Shown: one piece after another, positions 1 through 9,806 of the stretch
How positions within the stretch are numbered: the first letter of the stretch is position 1
Layout of the letters: each line of letters starts with the position of its first letter
Assembly: GCA_965116685.1 (NCBI GenBank)
Contig: OZ220707.1
Span: 3,596,001 to 3,660,000, forward strand
DNA: 64,000 nt
Direction: 5' to 3'
From: Bin80 sp965116685
GTDB taxonomy: Bacteria > Bacteroidota > Rhodothermia > Rhodothermales > Bin80
Position numbers and translations under genes: made by a program
Notes under the pieces: generated by a model
Seen by the model: the letters and a program-made list of their open reading frames with translations, nothing else
What the model was told of the DNA's origin: nothing
Databases searched by the model: none

Positions 1-1062
1 TTGCCCCACTGGCTCAAGTCCCGCAACCTAAGTAATGAAATTGCAGATGAAACAGCAGAAGCCCTGGTGCAGGCGGTAGTGAGCCGCTATGACTTGGTGG
101 CTCGCTTTTATGAACTTAAGGGCAAAATTCTGAGACTCAAGCCGCTCTATGATTATGACCGATATGCACCTGTCGGAGAGAGCGACACTTACTATTCATG
201 GAGTGATGCCAGGCAGATTACCTTGGAGAGTTACCGGGGATTTCATCCACTTCTGGCGGAGGTTGCCGAGCGTTTTTTTGAGGAGAAATGGATTGATGCA
301 CCTGTGTATGCGGGCAAGCAGGGTGGAGCGTTCAGTCATGGATCAGTCCCCAGTGTGCATCCCTACGTACTGTTAAATTATACTGGGCGTGCACGAGATG
401 TACAAACCTTGGCACATGAACTTGGGCATGGGGTGCATCAGTTCCTTTCAAGAGAGCAGGGTTACTTGCAGGCTTCCACTCCGCTAACCACGGCAGAGAC
501 GGCCTCCGTGTTTGGGGAGATGCTCACGTTCCAGCGCCTGTTGGCTCAAGAGACTGATCCACGTAACATGCTGACGCTTCTGATGAGCAAGATTGATGAT
601 ACCATGGCAACCGTCTTTCGCCAGGTTACCATGAATCGATTCGAGCACGCAATCCATACCGCAAGGCGCAAAGAGGGGGAATTATCTTCGGATAAATTTG
701 CCGAGTACTGGATATCTACCCAATCTGCTATGTTTGGTGATAGCGTGGTACTCACTGACCAGTATCATAGCTGGTGGAGTTATATCCCGCATTTTCTGCA
801 TACACCAGGCTATGTCTATGCGTACGCATTTGGAGAGCTGTTAGTGCTAGCCCTGTATAAACGCTACCTTGAATCTCCGGACGAATTTCCAGACCAATAC
901 ATTGAGTTAATGAGGGCAGGTGGATCCGATTGGCCACATATTCTTGTTAGTCGCTTGGGGGTTGACTTGCAGGATCCAGAATTCTGGCACAAAGGGCTCA
1001 GCGAGATCGAAGCATTGATTGAGCGAGCCGAAGCCAGTTATGCGGCCTCTTGTCTGGATTGA
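1..1062 (+). CDS. M3 family oligoendopeptidase, C-terminal part
   Basis: This is the C-terminal 353 residues of a zinc metallopeptidase of the M3 (thimet oligopeptidase / PepF) family, which cleaves short peptides in the cytoplasm. The catalytic motif HELGH is at residues 139-143 of the visible part, and the downstream glutamate of TAETASVFGE (about residue 166) is the likely third zinc ligand. The frame is open from the first base of the window, so the start lies upstream and the TTG at position 1 is probably not the real start; full-length relatives have about 560-600 residues. The stop lies 25 bp inside the 3' end of the convergent DAHP synthase gene. Family assignment is firm; substrate and exact subfamily are not visible. 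Confidence 0.85.
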   Translation: MPHWLKSRNLSNEIADETAEALVQAVVSRYDLVARFYELKGKILRLKPLYDYDRYAPVGESDTYYSWSDARQITLESYRGFHPLLAEVAERFFEEKWIDAPVYAGKQGGAFSHGSVPSVHPYVLLNYTGRARDVQTLAHELGHGVHQFLSREQGYLQASTPLTTAETASVFGEMLTFQRLLAQETDPRNMLTLLMSKIDDTMATVFRQVTMNRFEHAIHTARRKEGELSSDKFAEYWISTQSAMFGDSVVLTDQYHSWWSYIPHFLHTPGYVYAYAFGELLVLALYKRYLESPDEFPDQYIELMRAGGSDWPHILVSRLGVDLQDPEFWHKGLSEIEALIERAEASYAASCLD

Positions 1063-2159
1063 ACCAGTGCAATGCGTTTGAGATAGGCATCACGCGCAAT
1101 CTGAACATCTTTCAGAAAGAACGGAAGTTCATCTGGACGCAGTGCCTGGGGGCCATCCACCAGTGCCTTGGCAGGTTTAGGATGAAAATCAACAAGTACC
1201 ATATTTGCTCCGGCAATGATGCCCTGTGCTGTGGCATGCATCACATCCAATAGCCCATCTGGGCTTCGTTGTCGGTTGCCGACAGAATGGGATGGATCAA
1301 TGCATACAGGCATTCGAGTGAGTCGATGGACCACTGGCACATGTGAGAAATCAACGAAATTTCGATGTGGATCCCCCAGGTTCGTTTTCATTCCACGTAG
1401 TGCAAAGATCACGCGCCGATTCCCTTCACTGGCCAGATATTCCGCCGCGTTCAGTGATTCATTCAATGTGATGCCAAATCCCCTCTTGAGCAGGACGGGG
1501 TAGTCGTCCTGACGACCAGCACACTTGAGCAGTTCAAAATTCTGTGTGTTACGCGTACCGATCTGTAGCATGACACCAGTGGGATGCCCGGTGGACTCAA
1601 GAGTCTCATGAATCTCTAGAATGTGTGACTCGTGCGTGATCTCCATACAAATGATTCGGATGTCGTATTTGCCCGCAAGGTCAAAGACATAGGGGAGACA
1701 GTTTTTTCCGTGTCCCTGGAAAGAATAGGGATTGGTACGTGGTTTGTAGGCTCCCATACGGGTGCAGACCTGACCGTTTTCCTTGAGTGCCTTCATCATG
1801 AGTTCGACATGCTCTGGAGTATCTACCGCACACAATCCAGCAAATACATGAAGATTCGCCTGATCGAATGTGACGCCGTTGTATTCGAACTGATGAAGAA
1901 AGTCTTCCTGGCCATGTCTTCCGAGCACTCGGTAGGCCTCCTGTACACGGATCACACGCTGCACACGAGGCAGGCTTCGCATGAATTCCTTTGAGAGGGA
2001 TTTGGTATCCCCCAATAGATAGATCTCAGTCAGCCGCTGACCAGCGCCCTGAATATGCCGTACTTGATACGTAATGTTCACGAGTGAGTCGAGATAACGC
2101 GTCAGAAGTTTGTATCGTGGCGACTCCAGATCCGTATCAGGTTTTAATACAAGTATCAC
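1038..2159 (-). CDS. aroF: 3-deoxy-7-phosphoheptulonate (DAHP) synthase
   Basis: Condenses phosphoenolpyruvate and erythrose 4-phosphate, the first step of the shikimate pathway. Visible motifs of the class I-beta (AroF/KdsA-like) type are KPRTNPYSFQG, QIGTRNTQNF and CIDPSHSVG. An N-terminal stretch of about 90 residues (VILVLKPDTD...) matches the ferredoxin-like regulatory domain of this subclass. The open frame runs up to 2303, but that would overlap nagB by 125 bp. The GTG at 2159, just before ILVLKPDTD, fits the usual family start and leaves a 19-bp gap to nagB; an ATG at 2213 is the alternative. It is the last gene of a minus-strand accD-nagB-aroF run. The 3' end overlaps the convergent peptidase by 25 bp. 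Confidence 0.87.
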   Translation of the reverse strand: MILVLKPDTDLESPRYKLLTRYLDSLVNITYQVRHIQGAGQRLTEIYLLGDTKSLSKEFMRSLPRVQRVIRVQEAYRVLGRHGQEDFLHQFEYNGVTFDQANLHVFAGLCAVDTPEHVELMMKALKENGQVCTRMGAYKPRTNPYSFQGHGKNCLPYVFDLAGKYDIRIICMEITHESHILEIHETLESTGHPTGVMLQIGTRNTQNFELLKCAGRQDDYPVLLKRGFGITLNESLNAAEYLASEGNRRVIFALRGMKTNLGDPHRNFVDFSHVPVVHRLTRMPVCIDPSHSVGNRQRSPDGLLDVMHATAQGIIAGANMVLVDFHPKPAKALVDGPQALRPDELPFFLKDVQIARDAYLKRIALVQSRQEAA

Positions 2160-2178
2160 AGCTAAAGTAGATTCTAGG

Positions 2179-2898
2179 TTATTGTTTATTAAGCCCCGAA
2201 GATGCAGCTTCATCCAGTAATACAGTGACACTGGAATGAGTCTGTAGACAACTACCTGGGACCTCTTCTGTCTGGGGGCCTTGCAGGCACCGTGCAACCG
2301 CATCGGCTTTTGCGGGGCCGCATGCGAGCAGCAAAATCTTGCGAGCTTCCATGATGGTTTGTATCCCCATCGTTACTGCCTGATGGGGTACATCTTCTAT
2401 GGAATCGAAAAATCGGACATTGTCCTGAATCGTCGATGGGGCAAGCGATACAACCCGGGTACGGGAATCAAATGGAGCCCCAGGTTCATTGAAGCCAATA
2501 TGGCCATTGCTTCCGAGCCCCAAAATCTGAAGATCAATCCCCCCTTGATTCTGAATGAATTGGTCGAACATGGACGGATCTGGGACTGCTGCCGGGAAGT
2601 GAATGAAATCTGGTCGCACATTGACATGCTCCCAAAGATGGCGTTGCATGAAAGTTGCGTAGGATTGCTCATGGTCGGGAGCAAGCCCAATATATTCATC
2701 CAGATTCACCGTAAGGAGCTGATCAAACGAGATCTCGCCACGTTGATAGCGGGCGACGAGTAACTCGTAGAGCCTCTCTGGCGTACTCCCCGTCGCGAAT
2801 CCAAAAACCCCGTTGGGATTTTCAGAGATAACTCCACATACGAGTTCCGCAGCACGTGAGCTGACGGCTTCGTAATCCTGGAAATATTCAATCACCAT
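2179..2898 (-). CDS. nagB: Glucosamine-6-phosphate deaminase
   Basis: Converts glucosamine 6-phosphate to fructose 6-phosphate and ammonia, linking amino-sugar use to glycolysis. The 239-residue protein shows the family motifs GFATGSTPERLYELL near the N-terminus, NLDEYIGLAPDHEQSY (the catalytic aspartate region), and ILGLGSNGHIGFNEPG with the catalytic histidine. It is slightly shorter than E. coli NagB (266 residues) and resembles compact Gram-positive forms that lack the C-terminal allosteric segment. Its ATG overlaps the last 11 bp of accD, so the two are probably translated from one transcript. A 6-phosphogluconolactonase is a related alternative, but the NEPG motif favours NagB. Confidence 0.88.
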   Translation of the reverse strand: MVIEYFQDYEAVSSRAAELVCGVISENPNGVFGFATGSTPERLYELLVARYQRGEISFDQLLTVNLDEYIGLAPDHEQSYATFMQRHLWEHVNVRPDFIHFPAAVPDPSMFDQFIQNQGGIDLQILGLGSNGHIGFNEPGAPFDSRTRVVSLAPSTIQDNVRFFDSIEDVPHQAVTMGIQTIMEARKILLLACGPAKADAVARCLQGPQTEEVPGSCLQTHSSVTVLLDEAASSGLNKQ

Positions 2899-3763
2899 CT
2901 GTTTTGTCGGTAGATGATTTTTCCTGGAAAAGGTTGAGGAGGTGGATCAATGTTGTACGAAGCTCTCGTCGATTCACGACCATATCAACAAAACCATGCT
3001 CTTTGAGAAACTCAGAACTTTGAAATCCTTTCGGGAGGTCTTGCCCAATCGTTTCGCGGATGACACGGGGGCCCGCGAAACCAATGAGTGCACCAGGTTC
3101 AGCAATATTGATATCACCAAGCATCGCAAAGGACGCGGTTACACCGCCAGTCGTTGGATTCGTTAATACGGAGATATACGGAATCCCTTTTTCATGTAAT
3201 CTGGCAAGGTGTGCACTGGTTTTAGCCATCTGCATAAGACTGAGCGCACCTTCCATCATCCGGGCTCCGCCGCTTTGCGCGATGACAATGACGGGAATAT
3301 TCTGTTCGACTCCTCTACGTATGGAACGGGCAATGACTTCGCCGACAACGGAGCCCATTGATCCTCCAATAAAATTAAAATCCATGGCAGCGATAGATAC
3401 GGTATGCCGATCCATTTGCCCAATAGCAGCCTGTGCTGCGTCAGGCAATCCGCTTTTTTTTCGCGCACTCTCAAGTCGATCAGAATAGCGTTTGCGATCA
3501 ATAAACTCAAGAGTGTCTGTTGAGATAATTTCCTGATCCTGGAGTTGGCAGGAGCCATCGTCAAGCAGCAACGCAAAGTATTCGCTTGAACCCAGGCGGC
3601 CATGGTAGTCACACTTGGGGCAGATGTTCAGGTTACCATCTAGTTCTCGGACAGCGTTAATCGCTGCACATCCCGGGCACTTTTGCCATTGCCCGGCAGG
3701 CATCTCGTGCTGACCGCTACGGCTGGTTAAAATTCCCTTTTTCGTTCTTTTGAACCAAGGCAT
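2888..3763 (-). CDS. accD: Acetyl-CoA carboxylase carboxyltransferase beta subunit
   Basis: Beta subunit of the carboxyltransferase that transfers CO2 from biotin to acetyl-CoA for fatty acid synthesis. Near the N-terminus a four-cysteine zinc ribbon is visible (CPGC ... CPKC). The crotonase-like core follows, with GGSMGSVVGE, QSGGARMMEGALSLMQMAKT and NPTTGGVTASFAMLGD. The open frame extends to 3913, but family members start MxWFKR, so the ATG at 3763 (MPWFKRTKKG) is chosen, giving 291 residues. It is divergent from the EF-G-like gene; the 149 bp between the two starts must hold both promoters. It heads the accD-nagB-aroF run. Confidence 0.92.
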   Translation of the reverse strand: MPWFKRTKKGILTSRSGQHEMPAGQWQKCPGCAAINAVRELDGNLNICPKCDYHGRLGSSEYFALLLDDGSCQLQDQEIISTDTLEFIDRKRYSDRLESARKKSGLPDAAQAAIGQMDRHTVSIAAMDFNFIGGSMGSVVGEVIARSIRRGVEQNIPVIVIAQSGGARMMEGALSLMQMAKTSAHLARLHEKGIPYISVLTNPTTGGVTASFAMLGDINIAEPGALIGFAGPRVIRETIGQDLPKGFQSSEFLKEHGFVDMVVNRRELRTTLIHLLNLFQEKSSTDKTDGD

Positions 3764-3912
3764 TGTTTTCGGTGCTACAGCATAGTGCTTAAACGGTTTT
3801 ATACGAAGGTGTTCTCCATTGAGCACAATTGCGGCAGAAAAGCAGGTAAATTCTTTTCCAGGCTGTATATTTTGCGGCGAACATGTTGAGAGATATCCAA
3901 GAGTAAGAGCCA

Positions 3913-6036
3913 ATGAAAGTATATAATCCTGAACATATCCGAAATGTTGTATTGGTCGGCCATCAAGGCAGTGGGAAAACCTCCCTGGCGGAGTCCATGC
4001 TGTATGTCAGCAAAAAGATACGCCGTCTAGGTACGGTTACCGAAGGATCCACGGTCAGTGACTATCAGCCAAGTGAAAAAGAGAGGCAGATGTCCATCTT
4101 CTCTTCTCTTTTGCATGCGGAATGGAAAGAGCACAAGATCAATATTATTGATACTCCAGGATATCCAGATTTTGTAGGTGAGGTTGTTGCAGCTGTTCGA
4201 GTGGCAGACACGTCCATTTTTGTGATGAACGCCCAGGAAGGGGTTGAGGTGGGTACCGAACTGGCCTGGGCTGCGGCAGCGGAGAATGAAAAGCCGGCAA
4301 TGTTTGTCATTAACCAGATTGATCGCCCCCAAGCGGATGTTGACTCACTCATTACGCAGATGCGGGATCGTTTCGGTTCGGGGATTACGATCATCCAATT
4401 CCCAGGCGGGGCCCCGAATGAATTGATTGATGTGCTGATCATGAAGAAGATCAGCTTCGACTCAAGTTCTCAAGGCCCCCCTACATTTAGTGAAATCCCA
4501 GACGAGTTTCTCGAGCGTGCAGAAGAATTACACAATGCATTGGTCGAGGATATTGCAGTCAGCGACGAGGAGTTAATGGAGAAATATTTGGAGTCAGAAC
4601 GATTGACCGAGGATGAAATGCGTGCTGGACTTCGTGATGCGATGTTGCAGAGGTCGCTGTATCCAGTTTTTTGCACAGCAGCGACCACAAATATGGGATC
4701 TTCTCGCCTGATGAGTTTTATCGGTAATGTAGTGCCATCCCCGCTGGAAGCCGCCTCTCTTCCGTTAGCGGAGGGCAAGGCGACTGAACCGAGCATGGAT
4801 GGGGATCCGGTGGTTTTTGTCTATCGCACCATGGCGGAGCATCATGTGGGGGACTATTCATTTTTTCGTGTATGTAACGGTGCGATTGAATCGGGAATGG
4901 ATTTTGAGAATGCTCAATCCGGGGCATCTGAGCGCTTGGGGCAGCTCTATGTATTATGTGGACGCGATCGTGAAACGGTCTCACATATGAATATGGGGGA
5001 CATCGGGGCACTGGTCAAGTTGCGTAATACCCATACCAATAATACACTTCGCAGGAAAGGAGACAGTGTGGTTGTTACTCCCATCCCTTTCCCAGAACCG
5101 CGTTACCGTGAGGCAATTCAGGCGAAGGTAGAGGGCGAGGAGGATAAACTCGCGCAGGGATTACATCAAATCACTGCAGAGGATCCCTCTCTGGTGGTTA
5201 TGCATGAACCGCACTTAAGTCAGATCACTTTGGGGGGACAGGGGGCAATGCATCTGAAGGTTGCTCAGTACCGACTCAAGTCCAAGGTGAATGTAGAGGT
5301 GGAATACACTCGTCCACGGGTTGCCTATCGCGAAACCGTTACAACCGAAGCACGCAATTCCTACAGGCACAAGAAACAGACGGGAGGCGCAGGACAGTTC
5401 GCTGATATTTCTGTTCTGATTGAGCCACTTGATGATGAGTTTCGGAAACGACCAGACATCAACGTGCGCAATGTCGCACAAGCCCAAACTGCGTGGGGAT
5501 CAACGATTGAGTTCATTGATGCAATCGTTGGGGGCGTGATTGATATGCGGCGCTTTTTTGGTGCAATCCAGAAAGGTGTCCTGGAAGCCATGCAAAGAGG
5601 TCCGGTGGCGGGTTACCCGGTTGGAGATGTTCGATTTGTCATCTTCGATGGGGGAATGCACTCGGTGGATTCGAATGAGAACGCCTTTCGAACGGCGGCA
5701 CGAATGGTGTTCCGGGAATCATTCCGCAAAGCAAAACCGGTCATCCTGGAGCCGATCCATGACGTGGAGGTCACGGTACCGGATACATACACGGGGGATG
5801 TGATGGGGGATTTGAATGGACGTCGCGCGACGATCAAGGGCATGGAGGCGGAAGGGACGATGCAAAAAATTCTTGTCCAGGTCCCGGAAGCCGAGTTATA
5901 TCAATACTCTACCCGTGTTCGTTCAATGACACAGGGACGGGGGATCCACAGCGCACGGTTTAGCCATTATCAGGCCATGCCGAGAAATGTGCAGGAAAAG
6001 GTCGTGGCTGCTGCCGCCAAAGAGGATCGGAATTAG
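3913..6036 (+). CDS. Elongation factor G-like translational GTPase
   Basis: A 707-residue GTPase with the complete EF-G domain plan: the G domain with GHQGSGKTSL (G1, about residues 17-26), DTPGYPDF (G3) and NQID (G4), then the beta-barrel and the domains III-V typical of EF-G. Canonical EF-G has NKMD at G4 and a TDYMPQEQERGITI-like switch; here NQID and SDYQPSEKERQMSI are found. Together with its isolated position, away from rpsL/rpsG/tuf, this suggests the paralogue often annotated as 'elongation factor G-like protein' or EF-G2, not the housekeeping fusA. Its role could be specialised translocation or ribosome recycling; the sequence does not decide. It is transcribed divergently from accD. 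Confidence 0.85.
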   Translation: MKVYNPEHIRNVVLVGHQGSGKTSLAESMLYVSKKIRRLGTVTEGSTVSDYQPSEKERQMSIFSSLLHAEWKEHKINIIDTPGYPDFVGEVVAAVRVADTSIFVMNAQEGVEVGTELAWAAAAENEKPAMFVINQIDRPQADVDSLITQMRDRFGSGITIIQFPGGAPNELIDVLIMKKISFDSSSQGPPTFSEIPDEFLERAEELHNALVEDIAVSDEELMEKYLESERLTEDEMRAGLRDAMLQRSLYPVFCTAATTNMGSSRLMSFIGNVVPSPLEAASLPLAEGKATEPSMDGDPVVFVYRTMAEHHVGDYSFFRVCNGAIESGMDFENAQSGASERLGQLYVLCGRDRETVSHMNMGDIGALVKLRNTHTNNTLRRKGDSVVVTPIPFPEPRYREAIQAKVEGEEDKLAQGLHQITAEDPSLVVMHEPHLSQITLGGQGAMHLKVAQYRLKSKVNVEVEYTRPRVAYRETVTTEARNSYRHKKQTGGAGQFADISVLIEPLDDEFRKRPDINVRNVAQAQTAWGSTIEFIDAIVGGVIDMRRFFGAIQKGVLEAMQRGPVAGYPVGDVRFVIFDGGMHSVDSNENAFRTAARMVFRESFRKAKPVILEPIHDVEVTVPDTYTGDVMGDLNGRRATIKGMEAEGTMQKILVQVPEAELYQYSTRVRSMTQGRGIHSARFSHYQAMPRNVQEKVVAAAAKEDRN

Positions 6037-6152
6037 AAGGTCAGCGAGCAAGTTGTTGGGCACCTGCAACTCAAGTATAATTGAGGAAGCCTGTCAGCTA
6101 CGATCCAGGATAGGATATCCTTGATGGGATCAAGCCTGGACTCCGGGTCCAT

Positions 6153-9100
6153 CTATCTCACGACTGACATGGCTTTTGATTGTTGGATCACTTGATCTCC
6201 CATATCTACCCTGAGTGTATAATAATAGACTCCTGAAGTCAGATTGTCGGTGCCAATCTCCACCGTATGCTCTCTGCCGGCTTCATACCATCCATAGGGA
6301 GTCATTTGAACAGTCCGTCCCAATAGATCTGTCACACGAATTGATATTTGTGCAGGTTCTGGCAGATCAAATACTATTTTTGCGAGGTCTGACACCGGAT
6401 TTGGATAATTTCCCCAAAGCGTAATGGAGGTGGATGGCTCTTCATCTTCCACGCTCACGCCCATATTGTCTCTGATCGTTACCATTAATGTGTGAGACAC
6501 TTCATCATAGCCTCCTCCCGATGTTTCCAGTGTCAGTGTCACTTCATCGTTTAACAGGTCACTGTCTTCTGTCGTGGTTAATGTTACGGTCTGTGAAGTG
6601 TTGTAGTTGTCTTGTGTAAATGTCAGCACCCCCGGATCAGGCTCCAAGTCGGTATTCTCATACCCGGTGATGGTCACGGTCACATCACTCAAAGGTTGCG
6701 TCATAAGCGAGATTCGAACCACTTCGGATTGCCCTTCGTCAACTTCTACAGAGACGGGGGCTAATATCCCCGGCATATCGTTATCTGTAATCTTGACTTC
6801 GGCGGAAGTCGAACTCCCCAAAATAATTCCAGTTGGTAGATGATCAGCATCTATGGCCACCGTGAAGGTTTCGTCTTCGGTATCGGCATCTTCATAGGTA
6901 TTAATGGTATGCTCCGTCTCCGTTTGACCACTGGTAATGTCTATGTTCACCGGAGAGGCACTGTCATAATCATCGGATTCAGCGGTATTCGGTGCGAGTA
7001 TTAAGGGAATGGTCATATTATTTGCCAGAGCTTTGGATAGCTCTATCGTCACCGTCACCGGTTGTCCTTCCGATACAGAATTTTGATCTACGGACAGATT
7101 CACCTCCGGCATATCATTATCTGTAATCTTGACTTCGACGGAAGTCGAACTCCCCAAAATAATTCCGGTTGGTAGATGATCAGCATCTATGTCCACGGTA
7201 AAGGACTCATCCTCAAGGTCGTCATCTTCGTAGGTGTTAATGGTATGCTCCGCCTCCGTTTGACCGCTAATGATTTCTATATTGACCGGAGATGTACTGT
7301 CATAATCACCGGATTCAGCAGTTCCAGATGTGAGTTTCAGGGGGATGGTTACATTACTGGCCAGAGCGTGAGATAGTTCTACGGTCACGGTCACCGACTC
7401 TCCCTCTTCTACAGAATTTTTATCGACCGACAGGGAGACTTCCGACATATCGGAATCTAGGATCGTGATTTCTACCGAGACAGGGCTCCCCGCTGCCACT
7501 TCAGCGGTTAGGTTGCCCGTGTCAATCGCCACCGTAAAGGACTCGTTTTCAAGGTCGTCATCTTCGTAGGTGTTAATGGTATGCTCCGCCTCCGTTTGAC
7601 CGCTAATGATTTCTATATTGACCGGAGATGTACTGTCATAATCATCGGATTCAGCAGTTCCAGATGTGAGTGTCAGGGGGATGGCCACATTACTGGCCAG
7701 AGCGTGAGATAGTTCTACGGTCACGGTCACCGACTCTCCCTCCTCTACAGAATTCTTATCGACCGACAGGGAGACTTCCGGCACATCGGGATCTGTGATC
7801 GTGATGTCTACTGAGAGAGGGCTACCAGCGATCACTTCATCGGGTAAATTGTCCGTGTCGATCGCCACCGTAAAGGACTCGTTTTCAAGGTCGTCATCTT
7901 CGTAGGTCTTTAGGGTATACTGAGTTTCAGTTTGGCCACTGGTGATGGTGATGTCTACTGGAGAGGCACTGTCATAATCACCGGATTCAGCAGTTCCAGA
8001 TGTGAGTGTCAGGGGGATGGTCACATTACTGTTCAGGGCTTCAGAAATCTTTACGGTCACGGTCACCGACTCTCCCTCCTCTACAGAATTTTTATCGACC
8101 GACAGGGAGACTTCCGGCATATCGGAATCTAGGATCGTGATTTCTACCGAGACAGGGCTCCCCGCTGCCACTTCAGCGGTTAGGTTGCCCGTGTCAATCG
8201 CCACCGTAAAGGACTCGTTTTCAAGGTCGTCATCTTCGTAGGTCTTTAGGGTATACTGAGTTTCAGTTTGGCCACTGGTGATGGTGATGTCTACTGGAGA
8301 AGCACTGTCATAATCACCGGATTCAGCAGTTCCAGATGTGAGTGTCAGGGGGATGGCCACATTACTGGCCAGAGCGTGAGATAATTCTACGGTCACGGTC
8401 ACCGATTCTCCCTCCTCTACAGAATTTTTGTCGACCGACAGGGAGACTTCCGACACATCGGGATCTGTGATCGTGATGTCTGCTGAGAGAGGGCTACCAG
8501 CGATCACTTCATCGGGTAAATTGTCCGTGTCAATCGCTACCGTGAAAGATTCATCGTCCAGATCGTTATCGTCAGAGGTGTTGATGATATGATCCGCTTC
8601 GGTTTGGCCACTGGCGATGGTGATGTCTACCGGAGATGTACTGTCATAATCACTGGATTCAGCAGTTCCAGATGTGAGTGTCAGGGGGATGGTTACATCG
8701 CTGTTCAGAGCTTCAGAAATCTCTACGGTCACGGTTACCGACTCTCCTTCCGCCACAGAATTTTTATTGACCGACAGGGAGACTTCCGGCACATCGGGAT
8801 CTTTGATCGTGATGTCTGCCGAGAGAGGGCTACCAGCGATCACTTCATCGGGTAAATTGTCCGTGTCGATCGCTACCGTGAAAGATTCATCGTCCAGGTC
8901 GTTATCGTCAGAGGTGTTGATGATATGATCAGTCTCAGTCTGACCACTGTTGATGGTGACATTTACTGGAGAGGCACTGTCATAATCACTGGATTCAGCA
9001 GTTCCAGATGTGAGTGTCAGGGGGATGGTCACATTACTGTTCAGAGCTTCAGAAATCTTTACGGTCACGGTCACCGACTCTCCCTCCTCTACAGAAGGAT

Positions 9101-9806
9101 CATCTACGGACAGGCTCACTCGAGGTGTGCTTGACATCAATTCGAAGACAAAGCTCCCTACTGATTTTACGGTTCCATCCACCAAAAATGGAGATGCACT
9201 GATTCGGCTAATATTTTCCCTGGGGTTGGTTGCCTGATCTGTCGAGGTATAGTTGGGGCCGCTATCAGTTCCTGCATCATAGACAAACAATTCCACCTCA
9301 TGTCTTTCCCGCCAACTGTTATTCTCATCCAGCAGGTTCAGTCCTGATACACCGACAAACCAGTCCGGGCTGGGTGCCAACATGGAGGTAACGGTGACCA
9401 GGTTCCACGGAGGACGAATCTCGAAGGTTGTTGTTGTAGACCTTGGAGGGGCGCCTAAACCAGGCCCATCAATGATCACATCGGCATTATTATTCGCCTT
9501 GGCCTGGTTGACTTCATTTCGAAGCGGCCCCTTGGTTCCGCCCTCTGCCATTGCTTTAATGCCGTCACTTGCGGGTTCTCCCGTAGTCCAGAATTCGACT
9601 GAACTGTTGTGGGTGCCCCCAATCAGCCCAGAGAAATGGGGACTGGATGGATAGCCTGTAGGGTGTGTAGTGGCCGTCCATGTTGATGTGAAGGTGAGCC
9701 TATAGGTGGCAGTGCCCTGTGCCATAGCTGTCGATAGGAACAGGATACTACTTATTGCCCATAGGGGCGCACATTTTTGAATTATCTTTACCAATGTATT
9801 CATCAT
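6153..9806 (-). CDS. Exported Spondin_N / Calx-beta repeat protein with T9SS tail
   Basis: A 1,217-residue secreted protein. Residues 1-30 form a signal peptide ending LSTAMAQ. Residues about 31-225 match the Spondin_N domain (HFSGLIGGTHNSSVEFW and SPDWFVGVSGL). Seven Calx-beta-like repeats of about 112 residues follow, each opening with VSLSVD(K)NSVEEGESVTVTV and containing a TSGTAES-DYDS segment and DDDLENESFTVAIDT. An eighth, divergent beta-sandwich unit (PVSVEVDEGQ...) precedes a C-terminal type IX secretion sorting domain (YPNPVSDLAKIVFDLPEP ... DLLGRTV ... LTSGVYYYTL). Calx-beta repeats bind calcium in characterised proteins, so a surface adhesin or calcium-stabilised stalk is likely. 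This single gene implies a type IX secretion system elsewhere in the genome. Confidence 0.85.
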   Translation of the reverse strand: MMNTLVKIIQKCAPLWAISSILFLSTAMAQGTATYRLTFTSTWTATTHPTGYPSSPHFSGLIGGTHNSSVEFWTTGEPASDGIKAMAEGGTKGPLRNEVNQAKANNNADVIIDGPGLGAPPRSTTTTFEIRPPWNLVTVTSMLAPSPDWFVGVSGLNLLDENNSWRERHEVELFVYDAGTDSGPNYTSTDQATNPRENISRISASPFLVDGTVKSVGSFVFELMSSTPRVSLSVDDPSVEEGESVTVTVKISEALNSNVTIPLTLTSGTAESSDYDSASPVNVTINSGQTETDHIINTSDDNDLDDESFTVAIDTDNLPDEVIAGSPLSADITIKDPDVPEVSLSVNKNSVAEGESVTVTVEISEALNSDVTIPLTLTSGTAESSDYDSTSPVDITIASGQTEADHIINTSDDNDLDDESFTVAIDTDNLPDEVIAGSPLSADITITDPDVSEVSLSVDKNSVEEGESVTVTVELSHALASNVAIPLTLTSGTAESGDYDSASPVDITITSGQTETQYTLKTYEDDDLENESFTVAIDTGNLTAEVAAGSPVSVEITILDSDMPEVSLSVDKNSVEEGESVTVTVKISEALNSNVTIPLTLTSGTAESGDYDSASPVDITITSGQTETQYTLKTYEDDDLENESFTVAIDTDNLPDEVIAGSPLSVDITITDPDVPEVSLSVDKNSVEEGESVTVTVELSHALASNVAIPLTLTSGTAESDDYDSTSPVNIEIISGQTEAEHTINTYEDDDLENESFTVAIDTGNLTAEVAAGSPVSVEITILDSDMSEVSLSVDKNSVEEGESVTVTVELSHALASNVTIPLKLTSGTAESGDYDSTSPVNIEIISGQTEAEHTINTYEDDDLEDESFTVDIDADHLPTGIILGSSTSVEVKITDNDMPEVNLSVDQNSVSEGQPVTVTIELSKALANNMTIPLILAPNTAESDDYDSASPVNIDITSGQTETEHTINTYEDADTEDETFTVAIDADHLPTGIILGSSTSAEVKITDNDMPGILAPVSVEVDEGQSEVVRISLMTQPLSDVTVTITGYENTDLEPDPGVLTFTQDNYNTSQTVTLTTTEDSDLLNDEVTLTLETSGGGYDEVSHTLMVTIRDNMGVSVEDEEPSTSITLWGNYPNPVSDLAKIVFDLPEPAQISIRVTDLLGRTVQMTPYGWYEAGREHTVEIGTDNLTSGVYYYTLRVDMGDQVIQQSKAMSVVR
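6775..9125 (-). repeat. Seven tandem Calx-beta-encoding DNA repeats of about 336 bp
   Basis: Seven in-frame units encode the Calx-beta domains of the exported protein. The central units share long identical stretches at DNA level, while the outer ones (near 6,800-7,100 and near 9,100) are more diverged. That pattern fits expansion and homogenisation by recombination in the middle of the array. The unit period of about 336 bp keeps the reading frame, so copy-number change would alter protein length without breaking it. Confidence 0.85.

Noticed and set aside
6607..9134. Several plus-strand frames across the Calx-beta repeats
   Set aside because: They recur with the repeat period and are antisense shadows of the large minus-strand gene.
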